5,244 bases of DNA from an uncultured Pyrinomonas sp. (GTDB lineage: Bacteria; Acidobacteriota; Blastocatellia; Pyrinomonadales; Pyrinomonadaceae). Below the pieces are notes generated by a model. The model made no database searches. It saw only the letters and a program-made list of their open reading frames with translations, and had not been told where the DNA came from. The stretch is taken from positions 1 to 5,244 of the forward strand of contig CAKZOF010000814.1 of assembly GCA_937135995.1 (NCBI GenBank). The letters are read 5' to 3'. The translations under genes were made by a program, and so were the position numbers. Shown here one piece after another: positions 1 through 5,244 of this stretch (its first letter is position 1; every line of letters starts with the position of its first letter).

Positions 1-516
1 GAAGTCGATGAAATCGGCGTGGTGAAAGATCACGGATTCAGGCGAACGCGCCACGTGTTCACCCTCCTTCGAATGGGTTGCGACGACGTGCATTACTTCG
101 GGCGGAATGCCGTGACGGTAACAGAGTCCAACGCCGGTGAACGGATGACGCAAGCTGCGTCCGTGCGCGCTCCGTATGTACTGCCCATCGCGCTTCTCGT
201 ATTCGATGAGCTTTCCGACATCGGCGAGCAACGCGCCCGCGACCAAAACGTCACGGTTGATCTTGATGCGCTCGCCGTATGCTCGTTCGAGCACGCCCTG
301 AATAGCAACGCACATCTGGCAGACGGTGCGCACGTGCTCGATGAAGCTGATCGGTACGTTGTCAGCCATCAGCGTGAACGGCATGCGCGAAAGATCATCC
401 AAGGTCCAACCGCCTTCGGCGATGGCTTCTTCCCACACGGCGCAGGCGCGTTCGCGCAGGTTCTCGTCTTGGATTAGATCGAACTCGGGGATCAGACGTC
501 GGATTTCATTCTTCAT
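1..516 (-). CDS. HD-domain (HDIG-like) phosphohydrolase-family protein, 3' end outside window
   Basis: 172 residues are visible and the frame is still open at the left edge. The ATG at 516 follows GAGGA (528-532, 11 nt spacing), 37 bp after the citryl-CoA-lyase-like gene, so it is the fourth gene of the cluster. The fold is recognised by ordered elements: H61 in FIEHVRTV, then GALLADVGKLIEYE (residues 94-107), HPFTGVGLC (from H124), VVATHSKEG (H148) and IFHHADFIDF (D168). This matches the H...HD...H...H...D order of HDIG/HD-GYP-type metal-dependent phosphohydrolases, which hydrolyse nucleotides or cyclic dinucleotides. The oddity is the HD doublet: residue 98 is Ala (GCC, 223-225) where a metal-binding His is expected, and D99 is kept. 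The protein may bind metal differently or be a regulator rather than an active hydrolase. No signal peptide or membrane segment is visible. The substrate is unknown. Family call is good; activity is uncertain. Confidence 0.82.
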   Translation of the reverse strand, partial: MKNEIRRLIPEFDLIQDENLRERACAVWEEAIAEGGWTLDDLSRMPFTLMADNVPISFIEHVRTVCQMCVAIQGVLERAYGERIKINRDVLVAGALLADVGKLIEYEKRDGQYIRSAHGRSLRHPFTGVGLCYRHGIPPEVMHVVATHSKEGEHVARSPESVIFHHADFIDF

Positions 517-553
517 CTTGTCGCTCGTCCTCGTGACTCGAAATGCTGAAACC

Positions 554-1333
554 TCATTGCGGTAGGTCGCGCTCCGGCGGACCGACGTAGTCGTAATCGG
601 CAGCCACGACCGCACGCAACCATGTGCCTTGCTCTTGCTCTTCGCTCGCGTGCGCGACCAATCCAGCGACGCGCGCGATCATGAAGATCCCGTTGGCCGC
701 GCGCGGCGGGAAGCCCAACTCGCAAAGCAACGCGGCGATGGCCCCATCGGCATTGAGCGGTAGCTGACGTTGCAGGATGCGCGCCAGCGCCTTTTCCAAC
801 GCACGAGCCTGCGCGACGTACTCTCCCGCCAGTCCCAGCTCTTCGGCCAGGGCAAACAACTGCGCCGTGCGCGGGTCGGTGCGATGCAAGCGATGCCCGA
901 AACCAGCGACGCGCTCGTGGCGCTGCCGACAGGCAACGACGAACTCTTCGGCCACCTGCTCGGCGCTCGTTCCACTTTCTCTCTGCTGCCGTACACATAC
1001 CGCGAGCGTACGCATGCAGTCTTCGATAGCTCCGCCGTGGTAGCGCGAAATGGCGAGGACGCCAGCGGCAACGGCGGCGTTCAGTTCCGCTCCGGTGCTC
1101 GCCACCGTCACGGCGGCGACGGTCGAAGGTGGACTCGGTCCATGGTCCACCACCGAGACGAGAATGGCTTCGAAGAGCCGACTGTGGGCTTCGTTGGGCA
1201 GTTCGCCGCGCAAGACGAGGTAGATCGCCTCAGCGAAAGAGAGTCGCCCGATCAACTCTTCCAGACGATAACCGCGCAAGAGAACCCGCCCGTCTTCGAC
1301 CCACGAGATGCTGGTCCGGCGTTTCTCAACCAT
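554..1333 (-). CDS. Citryl-CoA lyase-like protein (short citrate synthase family)
   Basis: 259 residues, far shorter than ordinary citrate synthases (about 370-430) and close to stand-alone citryl-CoA lyase or the C-terminal domain of ATP-citrate lyase. The start is the ATG at 1333, which overlaps the end of the alpha-subunit gene by 8 bp. A purine-rich AGAGAGAG (1341-1348) lies 7 nt upstream. The frame stays open further upstream but only inside the neighbouring gene, so I did not extend it. Citrate-synthase landmarks in order: VVDHGPSPPS (61-70), RYHGGAIED (97-105), VAGFGHRLHRTDPR (142-155), PLNADGAIA (192-200), NGIFMIARVAGLVAH (214-228). H99, H147 and D196 sit where the His-His-Asp catalytic residues of citrate synthases fall. 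From memory, DHGP, NxDG and NGIF also resemble human ATP-citrate lyase. The expected reaction is citryl-CoA to acetyl-CoA plus oxaloacetate, in the cytoplasm. A related hydroxyacyl-CoA substrate or a condensing direction cannot be excluded. Confidence 0.85.
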   Translation of the reverse strand: MVEKRRTSISWVEDGRVLLRGYRLEELIGRLSFAEAIYLVLRGELPNEAHSRLFEAILVSVVDHGPSPPSTVAAVTVASTGAELNAAVAAGVLAISRYHGGAIEDCMRTLAVCVRQQRESGTSAEQVAEEFVVACRQRHERVAGFGHRLHRTDPRTAQLFALAEELGLAGEYVAQARALEKALARILQRQLPLNADGAIAALLCELGFPPRAANGIFMIARVAGLVAHASEEQEQGTWLRAVVAADYDYVGPPERDLPQ

Positions 1334-2249
1334 GTACGTACTCTCTCTTTCGTTTCGCTTCGAGCAGTTCGCTGGCCTTGCGCGGGATGTCGTTGAAAGC
1401 CTCGACCACGTGAACGCCGACGCGGCGCAGAAGCTCGACCTTGTGGCGATAAGTCCCGCGTTCTCCCTCGACGATCGCCCCGGCGTGCGAGTAGCGCGTT
1501 CCGCTCTGGGCTGCGCGCCCGCCAATGTAAGCGATCACTGGTTTCGACGCGCTGCCATGAGCAACCGCTTCGGCGACCTGCTCTTCTTGCGAGGTGCCGA
1601 TCTCGCCGATGATGACGACGATCTCTGTCTCGGGATCTCGCTCGAACTCTTCCACTGCATCGCGCAATGTGAAACCGACCACCGCGTCGCCACCGACGTG
1701 CACGATAGTGCTCACACCGACTCCAGCGCGGCAGAGGTAGTAGCCAGCGGCCGCGCTCAATCCGCCGCTGCGCGAAGCGATACCAACCGGTCCAGCAGCG
1801 AACCACGCGCGCGCCGTCTCCGCCGAACCACCCATCATCCCAAGCACGGCTCGGCCGGGGCTGACAACGCCCACCGTGTTCGGCCCGACGAAACGTGCGC
1901 CGGCCTCCTCGGCCACTTCCACGATCTCCAACACGTCGTAGAGCGGCACGCGATCGGCGATCAGCGCGAGCAATGGCACGCCCGCTTGCAAGGCCTCGAG
2001 CGCCGCCGCCTTCACCTTGGGTGCTGGCACGAAGATGACGCTCGCATCTATGCGCCCGAGCGCGCGCCGCGCCTCGGCGACGGAATCGAAAACGGGCAGA
2101 TCGTGAACCACTTGCCCGCCGCGCCCTGGCGTGACGCCGCCGATGAGATTGGTCCCGTAGTCGAGCATCAGGCGGGCGCGCAAGCTCCCTTCGCGTCCCG
2201 TGATGCCTTGCACAATGACGCGCTTTGTTTCATCGATCAAAATGGCCAT
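1326..2249 (-). CDS. CoA ligase alpha subunit (SucD-like; probable citryl-CoA synthetase small subunit)
   Basis: 307 residues, against 289 for E. coli SucD. The start is the ATG at 2249 (MAILIDETKR), supported by GAGGGA (2258-2263, 8 nt spacing) and by matching the SucD N-terminus. An in-frame ATG at 2297 has no ribosome-binding site. The CoA-binding Rossmann part spans about 1-130, with GITGREGS (15-22) and GGVTPGRGG (37-45). The ligase part has SRSGGLS (159-165), VGGDAVVG (185-192) and GEIGTSQEE (215-223). H255 in YSHAGAIVEGERGT is the phosphohistidine expected of this family, which carries phosphate from the ATP-grasp subunit to the carboxylate. Two places recall ATP-citrate lyase more than SucD: GPNTVG (122-127), where SucD has GPNCPG, and SRSGG, where SucD has SRSGT; these comparisons are from memory. 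It should pair with the ATP-grasp subunit encoded upstream. The following lyase gene favours citrate over succinate, but a plain succinyl- or malyl-CoA ligase role remains possible. Confidence 0.88.
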   Translation of the reverse strand: MAILIDETKRVIVQGITGREGSLRARLMLDYGTNLIGGVTPGRGGQVVHDLPVFDSVAEARRALGRIDASVIFVPAPKVKAAALEALQAGVPLLALIADRVPLYDVLEIVEVAEEAGARFVGPNTVGVVSPGRAVLGMMGGSAETARAWFAAGPVGIASRSGGLSAAAGYYLCRAGVGVSTIVHVGGDAVVGFTLRDAVEEFERDPETEIVVIIGEIGTSQEEQVAEAVAHGSASKPVIAYIGGRAAQSGTRYSHAGAIVEGERGTYRHKVELLRRVGVHVVEAFNDIPRKASELLEAKRKREYVHG

Positions 2250-2257
2250 CGGCCCGT

Positions 2258-2263
2258 TCCCTC
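2258..2263 (-). promoter_or_regulatory. Ribosome-binding site of the alpha subunit gene
   Basis: On the minus strand this reads GAGGGA, 8 nt before the ATG at 2249. It decides the start between this ATG and the in-frame ATG at 2297, which has no purine-rich stretch upstream. The chosen start also gives the N-terminus expected for SucD-like proteins. Confidence 0.7.
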
Positions 2264-2305
2264 GCTGAGTCGAATCGTCGCTGAAACCATCGTCCACACA
2301 TCTTT

Positions 2306-2369
2306 GCGAAAAGGGGGCCGCCGCATTCTGGAGCGAGCGTCAAGCGCCGTCGGCAGCTTGTCTTTTCGC
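2306..2369 (-). repeat. Intercistronic inverted repeat (imperfect stem-loop)
   Basis: GCGAAAAG (2306-2313) and its exact reverse complement CTTTTCGC (2362-2369) flank 48 nt. Inside them GCCG (2317-2320) can also pair with CGGC (2351-2354), giving an interrupted stem. It lies in the 145-bp gap between the fusion gene (stop at 2395) and the alpha subunit gene (start at 2249). There is no T-run after it on the minus strand, so it does not look like a simple intrinsic terminator. An RNA stability or processing element is possible. I infer structure only from base pairing. Confidence 0.4.
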
Positions 2370-2394
2370 GCTTCACCCGATTGTCTCTGTCCTA

Positions 2395-3963
2395 TCATTC
2401 GCTGGCATTCGCTGGGCTTTTGTCCGTCGAGCGCGAGCTAAACTCATCGAGTCCGGGAATGGGCAGCTCGATGCGTCCGCCACCAGCGCCTTGCATCCAA
2501 CATTCGACTTCGCAGGCCAAGCATTCCGTGCATCTGCCGCGTGCCGCCTCCTCTTCGGAGATGGCGAGCACAGGCAACCCATCGGCGAGGCGCAGGATCT
2601 GCGGCACGCACTCGTTGACGCAGGCTTTGGTCTCGCACCTTGCGCACACGGCATGGTCGTAGGTGATCCATCCGGTGCGCGTGCGAAATCTATAGGGACG
2701 AGATGGCGATGGCGTTGCGTCCTTCGGTGGCTCGCCGACGGTCGATCCGGGCCGATACTCTTCGATGAGCGTTCGCAACCGCCGCGCGCAAAAGTCGGCG
2801 CTATGCTCTTTCTGATAGGTTTCGATAGGCACCTGCGCCGAATGTGCGAAACGGCGCATTATCTCGGCCGCTAGCTCTTCACCGTTGCCGCCTAGGCGCA
2901 AAACGGCGGGAACCCCGAGTCGCCCTTCGCGGAAAGCCTTCACGAGCGCACGGGCCAGATGGAACTGCTCTTGACTGGCGACGCCGGAACCGGAGAGGAA
3001 GTAGCCTCTGATGCCGGGCTGCGCGAGAATAATGCGCGCCGCCCTGTAAACTTTGGACGCGGCGGGATTGCCGCTCGTGTCTGCGTAGTCGAGCGGACGA
3101 AGACCGGCGCGCACTGCCGCATCCATGGATGCCATGGCGCCACCACCGCCAGCCCCGTGAAACCCGATGGGGATGCCGTCCCCACGTTTCGCTTCGACCA
3201 ATTCGACGAAGTAAAAGGTGCCACGGTAATCGTCGCGTTCCACGGCCCACGCAATCTTTTCGAGCAGCGTCGGCGCGTGACCGAACTCGCGCGCGATTTC
3301 GATGCCAAGCTCCGGATGACGAAAAACCGCATAGTCGTCCACCGAGAGACGACAATCGAGCGCGACGAGACGCCCGTCGCTCGTCCAAGCGAGCGGATTG
3401 ATCTCAAGGCTGCGTGCTTCCGTTTCGCGCGCCGTTCTGTACAGGATCAGAAGGGCAGCGAGCAATTCGCTCTCTAATCGAGGCGTCAGCGCCGCGCTTG
3501 CAAGCAACGCGCGGCGCAACTCTTCGCGGGTCGGCTCGCACCGCACGCTGACGGGCCAGCGCAGCACGCTCTCTTTGCGACTCTCGATGCCGCTTCCGCC
3601 CGTCGCGCCAAACAGCAACACGAGCCGCCGAACGCGATCATCCACCGTTGCCCCGACGTAAAATTCGCGCTCCACGCTCAACTTCTCCTCGACCAGCACG
3701 CCTTCGACCGCTTGGCCGAATGCACCCGAAGCGAGGATCTCAAGCGCTGCCGCGCGTGCCTCGTCGGGTGAGGCGGCGAAGCGTACGCCGCCGCGCCGCG
3801 CGCGGTCCGTGGTCCACACTTGAGCCTTGACCACCACCTCGCCGCCCAGCTCTGCGGCGATGGCGCGCGCTTCGTCTGCATCGCTGGCGATCCGCCCGCG
3901 CGGAGTCGCCATCCCGCGAAGTGCGAGCGCTTGCTTTCCCACGTGTTCGAACAACCTAGCCAT
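2395..3963 (-). CDS. ATP-grasp CoA ligase beta subunit (SucC-like) fused to a C-terminal 2[4Fe-4S] ferredoxin domain
   Basis: 522 residues, against 388 for E. coli SucC; the extra length is a ferredoxin tail. The start is the ATG at 3963: an in-frame TGA lies six codons upstream and the N-terminus (MARLFEHVGKQALALRG) matches SucC-like proteins. The ribosome-binding site is weak (TTGAGAAC). Residues 1-225 form the ATP-grasp part, with VVVKAQVW (43-50), VEEKLSVEREFYVGATVD (91-108) and LEINPLAW (186-193). D203 and the following VDDYAVFRHPEL (208-219) complete it. Residues about 235-385 are the ligase-CoA part, with GFHGAGGGGAMASMD (267-281), SGSGVASQ (324-331) and LGGNGEEL (357-364). After a linker come CX2CX4CX3CP (C440, C443, C448, C452) and CX2CX2CX3C (C478, C481, C484, C488), then ELPIPGLDEF (499-508). 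It should activate a carboxylic acid to its CoA thioester with the alpha subunit. The phosphate loop is altered (TTDRARRGGV where E. coli SucC has AGGRGKAGGV). Citrate as substrate is inferred from the neighbours. Confidence 0.9.
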   Translation of the reverse strand: MARLFEHVGKQALALRGMATPRGRIASDADEARAIAAELGGEVVVKAQVWTTDRARRGGVRFAASPDEARAAALEILASGAFGQAVEGVLVEEKLSVEREFYVGATVDDRVRRLVLLFGATGGSGIESRKESVLRWPVSVRCEPTREELRRALLASAALTPRLESELLAALLILYRTARETEARSLEINPLAWTSDGRLVALDCRLSVDDYAVFRHPELGIEIAREFGHAPTLLEKIAWAVERDDYRGTFYFVELVEAKRGDGIPIGFHGAGGGGAMASMDAAVRAGLRPLDYADTSGNPAASKVYRAARIILAQPGIRGYFLSGSGVASQEQFHLARALVKAFREGRLGVPAVLRLGGNGEELAAEIMRRFAHSAQVPIETYQKEHSADFCARRLRTLIEEYRPGSTVGEPPKDATPSPSRPYRFRTRTGWITYDHAVCARCETKACVNECVPQILRLADGLPVLAISEEEAARGRCTECLACEVECWMQGAGGGRIELPIPGLDEFSSRSTDKSPANASE

Positions 3964-4012
3964 GCTGTTCTCAACGCATCAAAGTTTCCCGCGCACAGGG
4001 CACATCGTCACC

Positions 4013-4035
4013 CGACGAGCACCTTTTGCTCATCG
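4013..4035 (-). other. Small hairpin 50 nt upstream of the fusion gene
   Basis: On the plus strand CGACGAGC (4013-4020) and GCTCATCG (4028-4035) can pair over 8 bp around a 7-nt loop, with one G-T/U mismatch-type pair. It lies in the putative leader of the minus-strand cluster. No T-run follows on the minus strand, so it does not read as a terminator. Confidence 0.25.
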
Positions 4036-4319
4036 CTCGAAGAACGTGTTCCGCTGAAACAGCCCGTCCACTTTTGGCCTCGTTCCCATGACGACAAGCC
4101 CTCGCTCGCGATCGAAAAGTTTTCTCATGAACACCAGCGCGTTCTTTGCTACCAGTCGAAAAGATCGCAACTCCGAACGCCCCTCCGGCGTCGAATCCCC
4201 TCCCGGACGCATTGCGAGCACGGGAGTACTTGTCGCACGTCGCTCAAACGTTCGCCATCACACGTTGCTTGCTTCGCCGCTAGCACTCGTGGCAAGGCGT
4301 TGGGGGCGACCAAACCTTG

Positions 4320-4329
4320 TGTGATCACA
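4320..4329. promoter_or_regulatory. Perfect 10-bp palindrome TGTGATCACA
   Basis: TGTGATCACA is a perfect palindrome inside the predicted leader, about 60 bp downstream of the predicted -10 box. The related TGATCACA recurs at 4501-4508. It lacks the 6-bp spacer of a Crp site. It could be a repressor half-site cluster or chance. Confidence 0.15.
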
Positions 4330-4392
4330 ACCGACTCTCGCCGTTGCGTCTTTGCTTCGACTCGCGGCGCGAATTCGTCATGATGTTAGATC

Positions 4393-4421
4393 AATATAGC
4401 AAATAGTCACAGGTTTGTCAC
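4393..4421 (-). promoter_or_regulatory. Predicted sigma70-type promoter for the minus-strand cluster
   Basis: On the minus strand: -35 GTGACA (4421-4416, 5 of 6 to TTGACA), a 17-nt spacer, then -10 TATATT (4398-4393, 5 of 6 to TATAAT). A TGC just before the -10 gives an extended -10. The surrounding DNA is AT-rich in an otherwise GC-rich window. Transcription would begin near 4386 and reach the fusion gene after about 420 nt. The match is good, but assignment to the cluster is inferred from orientation alone. Confidence 0.5.
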
Positions 4422-4427
4422 CAACCT
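4406..4427. promoter_or_regulatory. Operator-like repeats over the -35 box
   Basis: GTCAC occurs at 4406-4410 and again at 4417-4421, an 11-bp period that places both copies on one face of the helix. The inverted repeat AGGTT (4411-4415)/AACCT (4423-4427) flanks the same -35 box. Direct repeats with 11-bp period are typical of OmpR/PhoB-family response regulators, but the bases match the Pho box only partly. The regulator is unknown. Confidence 0.3.
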
Positions 4428-4742
4428 CCAGCCGCAGGCCACCACCGCACGCCCGTTGTCCTTCGTAACGCACCTTGAAACTCGCTCACCTCGGCGGCAT
4501 TGATCACATCTTTGTAACCGCGCGCCCGCCGTCTTTGGCAGAGTCTTTCTTCCGCCCTGCTGAAGAGATCAAAGGTGATGCCCGAAGCAGTGGTCGCTTG
4601 CGATCTAACGGCAGCGCGCGCCGTTCGTCGGCAGATCTTCGGCGACATCCTGCCGGAGGTCGATGGCGCTCGTGGCGCAGTGGATCGAAGTGAAGAGCAA
4701 AGCGCGCGTCATCCATGTGTAACTCGATACATGTTGTCTTTC
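4422..4742. other. Intergenic stretch without a supported gene
   Basis: About 320 bp lie between the two divergent predicted promoters. Short frames exist on both strands (for example 4575-4760 plus, 4418-4648 minus), but none has a ribosome-binding site with a recognisable protein. I see no tRNA, insertion-sequence ends or terminator. A short tail reading MALVAQWIEVKSK (plus, from 4663, stop TAA at 4720-4722) looks protein-like, but its frame is closed upstream at 4606; at most it is a gene remnant. Confidence 0.4.
4714..4733. promoter_or_regulatory. Inverted repeat just upstream of the cytochrome promoter
   Basis: CATGT (4714-4718) and ACATG (4729-4733) are exact reverse complements 10 nt apart, ending 9 bp before the predicted -35 box at 4743. 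The position suits an activator or repressor site. The arms are only 5 bp, so chance is a real possibility. Confidence 0.2.
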
Positions 4743-4771
4743 TTGCGACGCACTATTTAGCTCGTTATACT
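4743..4771 (+). promoter_or_regulatory. Predicted sigma70-type promoter of the cytochrome c gene
   Basis: -35 TTGCGA (4743-4748, 4 of 6), a 17-nt spacer, and -10 TATACT (4766-4771, 5 of 6). Transcription would start near 4778, giving a leader of about 46 nt to the ATG at 4824. It is correctly oriented and spaced for the downstream gene. Confidence 0.5.
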
Positions 4772-4807
4772 CATAGTCGTCATCGACTGGAGCGACATCG
4801 CTGAAAT

Positions 4808-4812
4808 GGAGG
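4808..4812 (+). promoter_or_regulatory. Ribosome-binding site GGAGG of the cytochrome c gene
   Basis: GGAGG lies 11 nt before the ATG at 4824 and is the best Shine-Dalgarno match near the three candidate in-frame ATGs (4806, 4824, 4860). It favours 4824. The other two have only GGAG-like matches at 13 nt. Confidence 0.5.
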
Positions 4813-4823
4813 TTCTTGCTTTC

Positions 4824-5244
4824 ATGTTGCGCTCGTTGCCGCGGAGTGCATCCGTTGCCATGTCCGTTCGACGTTCGCGTCGATTCACCGATCCATTCAT
4901 CCATGCAGTCTGGCGAAGACACGCGCGCCATGCATCAAGCATTAAATATCTCACCATCAGCTTTCTGTGCCTCGCGTTGGTTTCGTGCCAGGGTTCCGCT
5001 CGCCGGGATGCGCCCGCGACTGGCGAGCTAGCCGAGGCGCGCGCCATCTTCCAACGCGAATGCGCCGTGTGTCACGGAACGACGGGCGAAGGCAGCCCGA
5101 TGATGACGCAGATGGTTGCTGGGATTAACCTGAAATCGCCGCAGGCGCGCGCGTTGAGCGACGAGCAGATGCGCCAGCAGATCGCCAACGGCAAAGGGGC
5201 GATGCCGCCTTTCGCTGGCCGTTTGACGCCCGAGCAGATCAACG
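4824..5244 (+). CDS. Mono-haem cytochrome c lipoprotein, 3' end outside window
   Basis: 140 residues are visible from the ATG at 4824, and the frame is open at the right edge. An in-frame TAG at 4758-4760 bounds it upstream. Starts at 4806 or 4860 are possible; 4824 has the best ribosome-binding site. Residues 43-54 are hydrophobic (LTISFLCLALVS), followed by C55 in a lipobox-like LVSC, so export and lipid anchoring are likely. The haem motif CAVCH (80-84) sits after ARAIFQRE, and GKGAMPPFAGRLTPEQI (123-139) supplies M127 as probable axial ligand. This is the usual layout of class I, cytochrome c6/cbb3-type electron carriers. The roughly 40 residues before the hydrophobic core, many of them Arg, are unusually long for a signal peptide. 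It probably carries electrons at the outer face of the inner membrane or in the periplasm. It is transcribed away from the CoA-ligase cluster and its partner is unknown. Confidence 0.85.
   Translation, partial: MLRSLPRSASVAMSVRRSRRFTDPFIHAVWRRHARHASSIKYLTISFLCLALVSCQGSARRDAPATGELAEARAIFQRECAVCHGTTGEGSPMMTQMVAGINLKSPQARALSDEQMRQQIANGKGAMPPFAGRLTPEQIN

Larger units (their letters stand above)
3964..4386 (-). promoter_or_regulatory. Long untranslated leader upstream of the cluster (inferred)
   Basis: About 420 bp separate the start of the fusion gene from the predicted transcription start near 4386. I find no gene here that I can support. Short minus-strand frames exist (for example GTG 4221 to stop 4030, 63 codons), but they lack a ribosome-binding site, a recognisable family and the codon bias of the neighbours. 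The stretch holds a small hairpin (4013-4035) and a 10-bp palindrome (4320-4329). It may be a regulatory leader, or another promoter may lie closer to the gene. Confidence 0.3.

Noticed and set aside
770..1396. Plus-strand open frame of about 208 codons
   Set aside because: It lies opposite the citryl-CoA-lyase-like gene, shows no recognisable domain and has no ribosome-binding site.
1308..2441. Plus-strand open frame of 377 codons, longer than the gene it opposes
   Set aside because: It is antisense to the alpha subunit gene, which has clear SucD motifs throughout. The plus-strand product is low-complexity and resembles no family I know.
4030..4221. Minus-strand 63-codon frame in the leader
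   Set aside because: It starts with GTG, has no ribosome-binding site and no recognised family, and its third-position GC is lower than that of the real genes.
4320..4329. TGTGATCACA as a Crp site
   Set aside because: A Crp site needs TGTGA and TCACA six bases apart; here the halves abut.
4575..4760. Plus-strand frame MMPEAVVACDLTAARAV and the nearby tail MALVAQWIEVKSK
   Set aside because: They could be parts of a decayed gene, but the frames differ, neither has a start signal, and I recognise no family. Too weak to call a pseudogene.
4605..4931. Minus-strand frame of 108 codons crossing the cytochrome promoter
   Set aside because: It overlaps the start of the cytochrome gene antisense, contains no motif and runs through AT-rich promoter sequence.
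1..5244. CRISPR arrays, tRNA or rRNA genes, insertion-sequence ends
   Set aside because: No regularly spaced repeats, no tRNA-like T-arm with matching acceptor stem, and no transposase motifs were seen on either strand.

Overview
The window comes from a GC-rich bacterial chromosome, probably of a diderm. A likely lipid-anchored c-type cytochrome begins at the right edge, and the genes use GAGG/GGAGG-type Shine-Dalgarno sites. I cannot fix the phylum. Acidobacteriota or a similar environmental lineage would fit, but this is only an impression.

The left three quarters (1-3963) is a minus-strand gene cluster, read from right to left. (1) A fusion protein: a succinyl-CoA-synthetase-beta/ATP-grasp body carrying a C-terminal ferredoxin domain with eight cysteines, enough for two [4Fe-4S] clusters. 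(2) A succinyl-CoA-synthetase-alpha-like CoA ligase subunit with the phosphohistidine motif. (3) A short citrate-synthase-fold protein resembling citryl-CoA lyase. (4) An HD-domain protein whose HD doublet reads Ala-Asp; it runs off the left edge. Genes 2 and 3 overlap by 8 bp and gene 4 follows 37 bp later, so these three are almost certainly co-transcribed. Gene 1 is 145 bp upstream of gene 2, and that gap holds an inverted repeat.

Beta plus alpha plus citryl-CoA lyase are the parts of a split ATP-citrate lyase: citryl-CoA synthetase followed by citryl-CoA lyase, as described for Hydrogenobacter. The simplest reading is ATP-dependent activation of citrate, or of a related hydroxy-polycarboxylic acid, to its CoA thioester. 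The lyase would then cleave this to acetyl-CoA (or another acyl-CoA) plus oxaloacetate (or another oxo-acid). The ferredoxin fused to the ligase is the unusual part: it suggests coupling to redox chemistry or redox control of the ligase. The substrate is inferred from family resemblance.

The region between the minus-strand cluster and the cytochrome gene (3964-4823) has no gene I can support. It has two divergent sigma70-like promoters. One, on the minus strand (boxes 4393-4398 and 4416-4421), would give the cluster a leader of about 420 nt. The other, on the plus strand (4743-4771), lies just upstream of the cytochrome gene. The first has an 11-bp-period direct repeat and a short inverted repeat over its -35 box.

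The right edge (4824-5244) holds the 5' part of a mono-haem cytochrome c lipoprotein gene with CxxCH and a candidate Met axial ligand. It is transcribed away from the cluster and shows no sequence link to it.
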